A stretch of 64,000 bases of DNA from Neiella litorisoli (lineage in GTDB: Bacteria; Pseudomonadota; Gammaproteobacteria; Enterobacterales; Neiellaceae), in NCBI RefSeq assembly GCF_014773395.1, contig NZ_JACXAF010000003.1, positions 124,001 to 188,000 of the forward strand, read 5' to 3'. The notes below the pieces were generated by a model. It did no database searches and had not been told where the DNA came from. It saw only the letters and a list, made by a program, of their open reading frames with translations. Positions 10,401-17,479 of the stretch are shown piece by piece. The number at the start of each line of letters is the position of its first letter. Position 1 is the first letter of the stretch. Both the position numbers and the translations under genes were made by a program.

Positions 10401-11166
10401 AGAGACGGTAATTATTCCGTTCCACTACAAAGACATCCGCACCGAATACGAGCTAGAAACCGCAGACTTGTTACTGCCATTCGATCCAAACCGTTTACCA
10501 GGTGATGAAGATGACTGTAGCCCAATGCGTCAGGTGGCTGGCTTCTTCGACCAGTGGGATATCCAGTGTGATGTGGTGAACGTGGTCACCCAAACCAATG
10601 GTAAAGGCGCCGAGATCAAAGGTCTCGAAGTCACCTACAACCAGAACTATGACTTCCTACCGGGGATCTGGTCTGGCTTGGGTCTCAACATGAACTACAC
10701 CTATCAGAGTTCAGAGTCTGACAAGGAAGAAATCGGTGATACCGGCGTATTCCTGAAGCCACTGCCACAGCCTTACACGCCAGAAAACTCGTTGAATACA
10801 ACCTTGTACTGGGAAGATGGTGGCATTCAGCTGCGCTTAGCAAGCCGTTATCAAGACGACGTATTGGTTAGCCGTGGTCAAGCTGGTGGTGCCATTTGGC
10901 AAGAAGACACCCACCGTCTGGACTTCAGCTCAGCGTACCCAATTACTGACCAAATAAGTGTCACTTTCCAGGTGTTGAACCTGACAGAAGAGTCGTTCCG
11001 GACTTACTACACCAGTTCGAACACTCGTAATGTCAACGACCCTAACAGCATTGAAGTGGTAATGGACGAAGGTAATGCCCTTGATGGCGGCGTACCGAAG
11101 AACCGTACCGTGTCAACGTGGCAAACCGGACGTCAATGGCGTTTAGGTATCCGTGGCAGCTTCTAA
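7489..11166 (+). CDS. TonB-dependent receptor (oligosaccharide uptake)
   Basis: A 1225-residue outer-membrane receptor. The start at 7489 gives a signal peptide ending near SSSIYAAEE. EVIEVRGLRASLRKAVNAKR is the TonB-box and start-of-plug pattern of the large TonB receptors typical of carbohydrate uptake in Alteromonadales, Xanthomonadales and Caulobacterales. The plug domain is at about residues 55-190 and includes ALSRVTGVSVQ and RISVRGAGPSLNQVSVNG. The rest is a 22-strand barrel ending in the C-terminal aromatic signature WRLGIRGSF. It probably imports sulfated galactan oligosaccharides. A binding-type lipoprotein follows after 66 bp, like a SusD-less gammaproteobacterial transport pair. 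AGAGG lies about 11 bp before the start. Confidence 0.93.
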   Translation: MKSNFKLSALTAAIITSIMSSSIYAAEEPNQEGADEEVEVIEVRGLRASLRKAVNAKRFADNVTDSIHAEDVGKSTDQNIADALSRVTGVSVQEEGGEGTRISVRGAGPSLNQVSVNGVTLTGGLSTDGSDAGATNDNSVDLSAFSSDILSSIDVVKTAAADQNEGSLGANIELRTVKPLGLNNSRRSFTVEGRHNEFADENDYRINASFSEKFFDETFGVVITASKDTQKTRQDRVRTTWVNGALPIDDLMKDGGHTAHDIATGKPIRVLGYQRDENGDYILDDDGNKQLNPIDSLEGYDPETQALYEGDLYVLARNYDDFSLSTDERDRFSVSVGLQYRPTDDLDIQLDVTHAEQDITTDYHNLRLNYAPVTNVYQGEDVTGLNGIDFGNNTLAKYSSRSAAGNFNRSYGLREVDTDVASLTIDYNITENFSSSLRLGYSKTTDENPDDDEKDRFISISTNTWGTAGRQVVEEMNHDAFERVGYDCSGAQCAYTAGVTPAVFDAFDGTTNIAYSRFTPFDMNHNHLGGLTLRKNKLEDEIKSVFVDFEYLFDFDYLTSIQFGGKWSDRTKDVNIQNRATTNGSDLVDLDDPDADFEVRGMGSIRLGDILATKSFPYDNYAKDLVNSRGNDFFGGWPMLDADKALELVSGKDASEVGLRETRAGTRYIETKTKAAYIKANFEALEGQLTGNVGVRWVRDENSAKGIGGITYVKFPQMLDAYDLLVTRNLADMSQEPCPDAIMGIDTRYTPENDDQLRNCWAWQVTHAYNYTNDATIPYDSTTGEWLVKGPDGQTGPDVNRLVFMDENGNLTLNQLPSQIYDADGNLVNSPRSQWAHFGSAGHIWPWLDRTTAFTGPGGDGQEVQVREFESKGSGEQDTWLPSLNLNYAINDDMIGRFAVTRTMTRPRFDSLNPRNQVREEQWAPTATGSAGNTELKPLKSTNLDLSWEWYFDESGLLSVAGFYKDMEDFEETVIIPFHYKDIRTEYELETADLLLPFDPNRLPGDEDDCSPMRQVAGFFDQWDIQCDVVNVVTQTNGKGAEIKGLEVTYNQNYDFLPGIWSGLGLNMNYTYQSSESDKEEIGDTGVFLKPLPQPYTPENSLNTTLYWEDGGIQLRLASRYQDDVLVSRGQAGGAIWQEDTHRLDFSSAYPITDQISVTFQVLNLTEESFRTYYTSSNTRNVNDPNSIEVVMDEGNALDGGVPKNRTVSTWQTGRQWRLGIRGSF

Positions 11167-11232
11167 GCATCAGTGAACTTATTAAGTGCTGGCCTTAAAA
11201 AAGGCCAGCCGATAAAGAATTGGAGAAGTAAG

Positions 11233-13047
11233 ATGAAACAAAACTTACTATTAAAAACTGCGATCGCAAGTGCCTTAGCGGCCGCACTATCAGCCTGTGG
11301 CGGCACGGACAGTGGCTACGACTCAGGTTACAAGAAAAATAACAATGAACTGACGTTTGAAACCGAGCAGATTGTTGTTGAGTTTGATGAAGAAACTGGC
11401 CTGCAAACCATTGATTTGCTCGAAGGTGCAGTGGTGAATGGTGAGCCTGCGGCTAACCTGACCACGCGCATCGTGACCAGCCAACTGTTGTTTGAGGCAG
11501 AAGACAACTTCGAGACTCCGCAGGGGCCTTCAAACACAGTGCCAAACCAAACCATTTCACCATTTGTGAAATCAGAAGATAGCCGCATGCTCTATGTTGA
11601 CACGGATGCCTTTGCCGAAGCATTGCGCGCCTGTGATGACACCGACGTGCGCGGCGATCGGGACAGTGACAATAACCCAATCCCAGATGGTTTCCCGGAT
11701 TATCCAACCCAAGCGGTCTATGAAATTACCTACACCATTGACCATGGTTATCCAATGACGCCGGGTGAACCGTTACCAGAGCGCACCTTGCGTTTAACCA
11801 TTAATGCCACTGACGATCCGGTCACCGGCGTTAATATTGCGCCGCTGGAACTGCCTGCTGGTGGCACTGCACAGCTGGTTGCATCAACGGTGCCGACGTA
11901 CGCTTGTAACCAAGAGCTGACTTACTCTTCGGCTGACGAAGATGTTGCAACGGTTGATGCTGCTGGCTTGGTGACTGGTGTCATGGTTGGTGAAACCAGC
12001 GTCACAGCAACGAGCGTCGATAACCCAGAAGCTTCGGCCACTGATACAGTGACCGTGACCTCTGCGTTCAGCATTGCCATTACCAATCAGGACACCGATG
12101 ACCTCGGCACGCCAACTGGCCACAAGCAAGTTGCTGCGTGTACCGCCACCGGCATTAATGTTCAGCCATTTGAACTGAACGACAACCTGACCGGTGAGTA
12201 CGGCTACCAGTGGACGCTGACCAATGAAGTGGACTACGTCAAAGGCATGTCTTGGGACAGCGGTGTTGGCGGCTTTGGTGAAGTATTGGCAGTGAAAATG
12301 CCAGCCGACATTGGCTCCATCAATACCGTTGATGTTGAGTTGGTTTCAGGTGAGACCGGCGGTACGCCAATCTCTGAAGTCACGCCTAAGTCAATGGACA
12401 TGACGGTCGTTAACAACCAGATGTGTGATCCGGGTACCTCCGCTCACCCAGCCGGTTGGTTTATCGACTTTGATTTGGACTTTGTCCAAGCCGCTTATCT
12501 CGGTAATGCGAGCTACTCGGCGTCTGATGATGTGGTCGCAGGCTCTGCCGCATCGGTACGAATTACCGCTGGTGCTGGCGAGGCCGAATGGGATGGCGAG
12601 ACAGTGCCATATTCGTGGGGCGCGCAACAAGTGTGGAACAACCAGCGCAACTGGTACACCGCCAACTATGGCCAAGGCCTGAACTCAATTGGTGATGTTT
12701 ATCGCTTTGGTGTCTGGGTCAAGTTGGAGCAAGTTCCGGCTGAGCCGGTAACGCTGCGTCAAGCGATTGTTGCCTGGAACTACGAAGGCAAGCCAGACGA
12801 CGCGGTGGGCTTCCAGGGCCGTTACAGCGGTGCCGGTTTGTTCAGCGCAGTGCTTGAGTCGACCACCGAGTGGCAATACGTCGAGTTTATCGATGACCGC
12901 ACCGGTGAACGCGACTGGGCTGTTCCTGCAACTTGGAACGCAGCGACGCCGGTATTCACCTTGTGGGAAGTCTTTAACCTGCCGCAAGGTAGCAGCATCC
13001 TGCTGGATGAATACAGCGTGACCAACGTTGATCTCATCGCCCAATAA
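11233..13047 (+). CDS. Surface-type lipoprotein with Big_2 domain and C-terminal carbohydrate-binding-like module
   Basis: A 604-residue lipoprotein with lipobox LSAC (C22). An Asp/Glu-rich N-terminal region is followed by a bacterial Ig-like Big_2 domain at about 197-276 (ATVDAAGLVTGVMVGETSVT). The C-terminal 200 residues (about 407-604) resemble the four repeated modules of the GH82 iota-carrageenase: shared VWVK-E strand, W-x-x-VEF-D-x-x-TG-x-R, P-x-TW and a final G-x-x-x-x-x-D-x-Y. The gene follows the TonB receptor by 66 bp with a good ribosome site (GGAGAAG), so they are probably co-expressed. The function is inferred: a surface glycan-binding partner of the receptor. There is no catalytic motif and no SusD similarity. 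A terminator follows. Confidence 0.75.
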   Translation: MKQNLLLKTAIASALAAALSACGGTDSGYDSGYKKNNNELTFETEQIVVEFDEETGLQTIDLLEGAVVNGEPAANLTTRIVTSQLLFEAEDNFETPQGPSNTVPNQTISPFVKSEDSRMLYVDTDAFAEALRACDDTDVRGDRDSDNNPIPDGFPDYPTQAVYEITYTIDHGYPMTPGEPLPERTLRLTINATDDPVTGVNIAPLELPAGGTAQLVASTVPTYACNQELTYSSADEDVATVDAAGLVTGVMVGETSVTATSVDNPEASATDTVTVTSAFSIAITNQDTDDLGTPTGHKQVAACTATGINVQPFELNDNLTGEYGYQWTLTNEVDYVKGMSWDSGVGGFGEVLAVKMPADIGSINTVDVELVSGETGGTPISEVTPKSMDMTVVNNQMCDPGTSAHPAGWFIDFDLDFVQAAYLGNASYSASDDVVAGSAASVRITAGAGEAEWDGETVPYSWGAQQVWNNQRNWYTANYGQGLNSIGDVYRFGVWVKLEQVPAEPVTLRQAIVAWNYEGKPDDAVGFQGRYSGAGLFSAVLESTTEWQYVEFIDDRTGERDWAVPATWNAATPVFTLWEVFNLPQGSSILLDEYSVTNVDLIAQ

Positions 13048-13065
13048 CAGTTAGAAAACCAGTAA

Positions 13066-13096
13066 AAAGCCACTCAGTTTTGGGTGGCTTTCTTTT
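13066..13096 (+). terminator. Terminator between lipoprotein and GH16 genes
   Basis: AAAGCCAC pairs with GTGGCTTT around a 10-base loop and is followed by CTTTTA. It lies inside a run of same-strand PUL genes, so it may only partly stop transcription. Confidence 0.7.
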
Positions 13097-13149
13097 AGGG
13101 GCGCTTGTTTGCACGCGTTATTTCAAGCGCCTTACCTCAGGAGAATGTG

Positions 13150-14547
13150 ATGCAGTTTTGTCATTATTTGAAATCGCTCAGCGCAGTGGCAGTCGTAACC
13201 GCAGCAATGGCGTCGCTTTGGGTTGCTCCTGCGAATGCCGATAATCCGTTGCTACCGGCCTCCGATCCGGACAATGCCGGAAACTGGCAGCTGAATACCA
13301 AGGTCAGCGATGAATTTAACGGTGATTCACTCGATCTGAATAAATGGTACGTGTCCGGTACGGATGGCCAGTTCTACATCTGGAAAGGTCGCGCACCGTC
13401 GCAATTTGCCCCCCACAATGCCTATGTCGAAGATGGCAAACTGATTCTCCGCACCCAATGGCAGCCTGATTATCCATTTGTTGGCAAGCCACCTCAGCGC
13501 CAAGAAATTAAAGCGTATGAAAATATCACCACAGCCGCGGTGATTAGCCACCACACTGTGTTGTTTGGTTACATGGAAGTGAAGGTCAAAATTCCTGATG
13601 CACCGATGACCGGCGCATTCTGGGGCACTGGCTACCAGCAAGAGCTTGATGTCTTTGAATTAGTAGGGCTGGTGACCAAAGGCAATAAGAATCCGGAAAC
13701 CACATTCGTGACCTCATTTCATGATTGGCGTCCGGGCCACCCGAAGAAAAATAAAGTGTGGAAACACCCGCACAAAACGCCAGGCCGCACTGCGGAGAAC
13801 TTTTACGTCTACGGCGTTGAATGGCTCCCTGACGGCCTCAAAATGTACTTCAATGGCGAATTGGTTCATCAGGTTCAGCAGCAAGAGTTAGGCGACCGTT
13901 GGGTACTGAATAACCCAATGGAGCTCTGGTTCGACTCCGAAGTCTTCCCTTGGCATGGCATTCCCGAACAACAGCATTTGCCCGCATTTTTTGAAATTGA
14001 TTACGTCCGCGTGTGGCAACGCCCAGACGACAACCAACTCGATCGCGCCTTTTTCGGCTTTGAAGGGCCGCTGCAGATGAACCCTCATCATAAACCGGCT
14101 CCGCGGATGAAGTCGGCTGAGTTTTGGTTTATCGATGACCAATCCAGTGTTGCGCTGGCGGTGACCGACTTTGCCGACAACATTTACACCACTGGTCGCA
14201 AAAGCTTGCGCTTCGACCTTGGCAAAACCGACAAGCAAGCCGAATCAACCGCATTTTCGCCTGCTGGCTCGGTCGAACTTGGGCCTGGCCGCTACCGCTT
14301 AACGGCCAATGTTTGGGTTTCTGAGCAAGTTCAGAACAGCCAGTTGCAAGTGGTGTTGGAATCGCCTTGGCAACAACTCAAACCGATTGCTCTCGATACG
14401 CTGCCGCGCGGTCAGTGGCGTGAGATTGCCGTCGAATTTAATCAGCAACAAGCGTCTGCTGCGAAGGACCGTATGCGCCTTGTCTTTAAAGGTGGCAATC
14501 AAGGTCAAGTGTACCTTGATGATATTGCCATCCGTCCTTTGAAGTAA
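13150..14547 (+). CDS. GH16 endo-galactanase with C-terminal CBM-like domain
   Basis: A secreted 465-residue enzyme. The start at 13150 has AGGAG 6 bp upstream and opens a signal peptide ending at ANA-DNP. The GH16 domain spans about 45-300 with catalytic E165, D167 and E170 in QQELDVFEL (E-x-D-x-x-E type). A beta-sandwich region at about 310-465 ends in GQVYLDDIAIRP, typical of CBM4/CBM22-like modules. It differs clearly from the two kappa-carrageenase-type GH16 genes in the locus, so it may act on another stretch of the polymer (furcellaran, beta-carrageenan or agar/porphyran type); the specificity cannot be settled by eye. It is followed by two secreted proteins of unknown role in one tight cluster. 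Confidence 0.85.
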   Translation: MQFCHYLKSLSAVAVVTAAMASLWVAPANADNPLLPASDPDNAGNWQLNTKVSDEFNGDSLDLNKWYVSGTDGQFYIWKGRAPSQFAPHNAYVEDGKLILRTQWQPDYPFVGKPPQRQEIKAYENITTAAVISHHTVLFGYMEVKVKIPDAPMTGAFWGTGYQQELDVFELVGLVTKGNKNPETTFVTSFHDWRPGHPKKNKVWKHPHKTPGRTAENFYVYGVEWLPDGLKMYFNGELVHQVQQQELGDRWVLNNPMELWFDSEVFPWHGIPEQQHLPAFFEIDYVRVWQRPDDNQLDRAFFGFEGPLQMNPHHKPAPRMKSAEFWFIDDQSSVALAVTDFADNIYTTGRKSLRFDLGKTDKQAESTAFSPAGSVELGPGRYRLTANVWVSEQVQNSQLQVVLESPWQQLKPIALDTLPRGQWREIAVEFNQQQASAAKDRMRLVFKGGNQGQVYLDDIAIRPLK

Positions 14548-14561
14548 CAGGAGTCTGACTC

Positions 14562-15299
14562 ATGATCATTAGCAAACATTTCGTTCGTATTGTGTTGGCC
14601 ATTGCCCTCAGCTGGTTTGGTAGCGCCCACGCTGCCGACCAAATTACTAATCTGGTTGTGGAGCAGGAAATTGGCCCCAATCAGCCGTCGCTGATTGAGA
14701 TGGACGTGGAAGTCTCAAAGCAACGCGAGCTGCACATTGCCATGATCCGCTTGGAAGATTGGCAAAACGTCAAGCGCATTCAAAAGCGGATTAAACAATC
14801 TGGCCCAGTCAAATTGCGGTTACCGGTGGCGGATTTGAAACCGGGTAGCTATCGCGTAGATGCTTATCTGGCGCCACGCCGCGGAGGTTGGACTGAACGT
14901 TTGGATCAACCGGTGAGTGCCAATTTGACTGTGGTCAGCGATGCTCAACTGGCTAAAAACAAACAGGCCAAGAGCCAGCAGAAGCCGCAATTCGCCAAAG
15001 AAGACAAAGTGCTGCAGGTGAAGTTTCCAAAGACAGTGGGTGATGAGCCGGTGGACTTGGCAGTGAAGTTCCAAATCACTCAGAACCGCACCTTAAAGGT
15101 TAAATTATTGTCGAGCGAAAACTGGGAAGAGTTTGGTGCCTTGGACTTTCCTGTTGAGCGCAATGGCGACCTCAATGTGCCGCTGGAAAACTTAGCCGCT
15201 CAGTTTCCGCCGGGCAAATACGCTTGGGTGGTGCAGATCTTGGACGAAAACGAAGAAGTTGTTGCCAAACTCGGTAAACACTTCACTTTAGGGAAATAA
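14562..15299 (+). CDS. Secreted protein of unknown function with a tandemly duplicated domain
   Basis: A 245-residue protein with signal peptide ending at AHA-ADQ. I do not recognise a named family. Two similar halves are visible: about 25-120 and about 145-245. Each begins with a paired beta segment and then runs R-x-L-x-[IV], a W-centred segment (LEDWQNV / SENWEEF), a polar stretch, L-x-[VL]P and P-G-x-Y-x-[VW]-x-[VA]. A Lys/Gln-rich linker (KNKQAKSQQKPQ) separates them. The pattern suggests two Ig-like beta-sandwiches. It sits 14 bp after GH16 with a strong AGGAG site and 35 bp before the FG-GAP lipoprotein, so the three are probably one operon. A glycan- or partner-binding role is possible but unproven. 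Confidence 0.8.
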   Translation: MIISKHFVRIVLAIALSWFGSAHAADQITNLVVEQEIGPNQPSLIEMDVEVSKQRELHIAMIRLEDWQNVKRIQKRIKQSGPVKLRLPVADLKPGSYRVDAYLAPRRGGWTERLDQPVSANLTVVSDAQLAKNKQAKSQQKPQFAKEDKVLQVKFPKTVGDEPVDLAVKFQITQNRTLKVKLLSSENWEEFGALDFPVERNGDLNVPLENLAAQFPPGKYAWVVQILDENEEVVAKLGKHFTLGK

Positions 15300-15334
15300 C
15301 CAATCAGCTTGCTGATGTAGTTAAGGTTACTCGG

Positions 15335-17209
15335 ATGAAAAACCAAATGTTCGCAGCAGCAGTTGTTCTGCTGACTGCATGTTCGCCAGTGGATCTGACC
15401 GCCGCTGAATCTAGCCAAGTTGAGTTGGCCACATTTAAGGAAGCGTTGCAGGACTTTAAGCGAGAAAACAAAGATCGCCGCAAGTGGGATTCGCCTGTGG
15501 TCGCCGATCTTGATCAGGATGGCTTTGCTGATCTGATCATCAATGACCATGGCTTTGGGATCCGCATTATGTGGAATAACAAGGGTAAGTTGGCGAAACC
15601 TTACGATCTGTTGATGGGCGATATTCACGGTGTTGCCATTGGTGACATTGATGGCGATGGCCTGCTCGAAATGTTGCTGTCGCGCGGAGGTGGCTCGGGC
15701 AGCAACTCGCGCAATGCCAAGTTGTTTCGGGTGCAAAAGGATCGCACCTTTGTTGCCCTTGATGAGCAAGATCCACCACTGGCGATGATGCGGGGGCGGA
15801 CCTTAAAGTTGGTCGATCTTGATGGTGACGGCGACCTTGATTTGCTCAATTTTGCGTTTCCGAGTCAGGAGCGGCTTGGCGAAAGTGAAAACTATGTTTA
15901 TCAGAACCAAGGCAAAGGCTATTTCGAGGTCAACAACGTGCTGCCGCCAGTGCGAGGCGATGGCCAGAAAACCCTAGTCACTGACTTCAATAATGACGGT
16001 ATTCCCGATTTGATTATCTATGGTCATGGTCCTGCCCATGCCTATCAGGGCAACGGCGATCTGACCTTTAACGATGTCACGAGTACGGTATTGCCAAGCA
16101 AAATCGATGATGTAAACGGCATCGTTGAGCTCGATTATGACAATGATGGCGATTTCGATATTTTCATTGCCCGTGGTAAAGCATTTCGGCCCGGTGAAAC
16201 CTTCTACAACCAAACCACCCGAAAATGGGCTTTTTTTAATATGCGGGGCAAGTTTGACTTTACCTTTCCTGCCGGTGAAGTACTGAGCATTGAAAACCTG
16301 CAAACCCCTTGGCCGTATTCCACTTTTAAGGTGGGTGAGTCAGCCTACGAATTCAAGTTTGATGGCGAGACGCATTCGGGTCGAAATACCAAGTTGGTCA
16401 GTAGCGACGCCCTTGGCTTTACCGATAAGCAATTAGGCAAAGGCCTCTACATTGGTTATATCGGTAACGACCAGTGGCGAGTGGCAGGCAATATTTTCCA
16501 TCAATCAAGCGCTGTATTTGCTGAGGTAGCGAAATACCCGGCCTATCCGCATCATGCTGGTGTCAGCGATATGTTATTGGAAAATCGCGGCGGTCAATTT
16601 GTTGATGTCACGGCGCAGACGGGCCTGGCCGAATTGAATCACAGCACTGCGGTGACAACGGCTGATTTTAATAACGATGGCTATGCCGACCTCATCATTA
16701 ACCCGCAGGGTTCGCTGGTTGAAGATAACACCATGTTGGTTTGGCTGAATGCTTTAGGTAAAGACGGCAAGCGCCGTTTTATCAAGGCCGAAGGCCATCA
16801 GCTGATCACCAGCGATATTGGCTCTTGGGGCATGGCCATTGAGCGCCTTGATTACGACGGTGACGGTGATGTTGATCTAGTGGTTGGCCATGAGCGCGGC
16901 AAATGGCATCTGTTTGCCAATCAATTGCAGCAAACGACCAACAACAGCTACATCAAAGTCGCGGTGCCATTGGTTCACCCCAACAAACGTACCTCGATTG
17001 GCGCTGTGGTCACCGTTAAGGCCTGTGGCCTAACGCAGCAACAGCGCATCGGCGCGTCAGGGGCGATGTATTCGTCAAGCTTCGACAACTTGGCTCACTT
17101 TGGTCTGGGTGATTGCCGCGATAATGCTGCCATTGAAGTGAAGTGGAGCGATGGTGGTATCAGCAAGCAGAGCAATGCCAAGCTCAACCAAACTCACTTG
17201 ATTAATTAA
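15335..17209 (+). CDS. FG-GAP/VCBS-repeat lipoprotein with ASPIC/UnbV (CRTAC1-like) C-terminus
   Basis: A 624-residue lipoprotein (lipobox LLTAC, C16). At least seven FG-GAP-type calcium-binding loops of D-x-[DN]-x-DG-x-x-D-[LI] form are visible, for example DLDQDGFADL, DIDGDGLLEM, DLDGDGDLDL, DFNNDGIPDL, DYDNDGDFDI, DFNNDGYADL and DYDGDGDVDL. Together they imply a seven-bladed beta-propeller. The last 75 residues (RTSIGAVVTVKACG to the end) match the ASPIC/UnbV domain. Such proteins often accompany TPR or multiheme-cytochrome genes in marine bacteria; an octaheme-TPR cytochrome is present in this locus at 34447-36582. The function is not established. It is followed by a terminator. Confidence 0.85.
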   Translation: MKNQMFAAAVVLLTACSPVDLTAAESSQVELATFKEALQDFKRENKDRRKWDSPVVADLDQDGFADLIINDHGFGIRIMWNNKGKLAKPYDLLMGDIHGVAIGDIDGDGLLEMLLSRGGGSGSNSRNAKLFRVQKDRTFVALDEQDPPLAMMRGRTLKLVDLDGDGDLDLLNFAFPSQERLGESENYVYQNQGKGYFEVNNVLPPVRGDGQKTLVTDFNNDGIPDLIIYGHGPAHAYQGNGDLTFNDVTSTVLPSKIDDVNGIVELDYDNDGDFDIFIARGKAFRPGETFYNQTTRKWAFFNMRGKFDFTFPAGEVLSIENLQTPWPYSTFKVGESAYEFKFDGETHSGRNTKLVSSDALGFTDKQLGKGLYIGYIGNDQWRVAGNIFHQSSAVFAEVAKYPAYPHHAGVSDMLLENRGGQFVDVTAQTGLAELNHSTAVTTADFNNDGYADLIINPQGSLVEDNTMLVWLNALGKDGKRRFIKAEGHQLITSDIGSWGMAIERLDYDGDGDVDLVVGHERGKWHLFANQLQQTTNNSYIKVAVPLVHPNKRTSIGAVVTVKACGLTQQQRIGASGAMYSSSFDNLAHFGLGDCRDNAAIEVKWSDGGISKQSNAKLNQTHLIN

Positions 17210-17218
17210 TTTCGTTGA

Positions 17219-17250
17219 GACGCCACGTGTCAGCGTTGGCGTCACCTTTT
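17219..17250 (+). terminator. Terminator after the FG-GAP gene
   Basis: GACGCCA pairs exactly with TGGCGTC around an 11-base loop and is followed by ACCTTTT. Confidence 0.7.
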
Positions 17251-17405
17251 GTGTGGTTGCTGCTGCCTGTGTCTGTTTGGGCAGCAGACTTTTTTAGTCC
17301 CTTATTCACCTCTCAAATAAAATTAAAAAGATGATCTCGCTAGCAGTTCTGGCGAGGGAAAATCGTCAAAGCTTACGCCTGAGTTTACAAACGTGTAAAT
17401 TTATC

Positions 17406-17420
17406 AAACATCATATGTTA
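17406..17420. promoter_or_regulatory. Putative PUL operator, site B
   Basis: AAACATCATATGTTA lies 60 bp before the second chemoreceptor gene and overlaps an AT-rich TATATATTG stretch that could be a -10 region. It matches sites A, D and E over the AAACATCATA half. Confidence 0.65.
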
Positions 17421-17479
17421 TATATTGTCTGATTATTTAGTTTGGGTAGAAGGATGAACCTCAAGTGTGGAGTTGAGCT

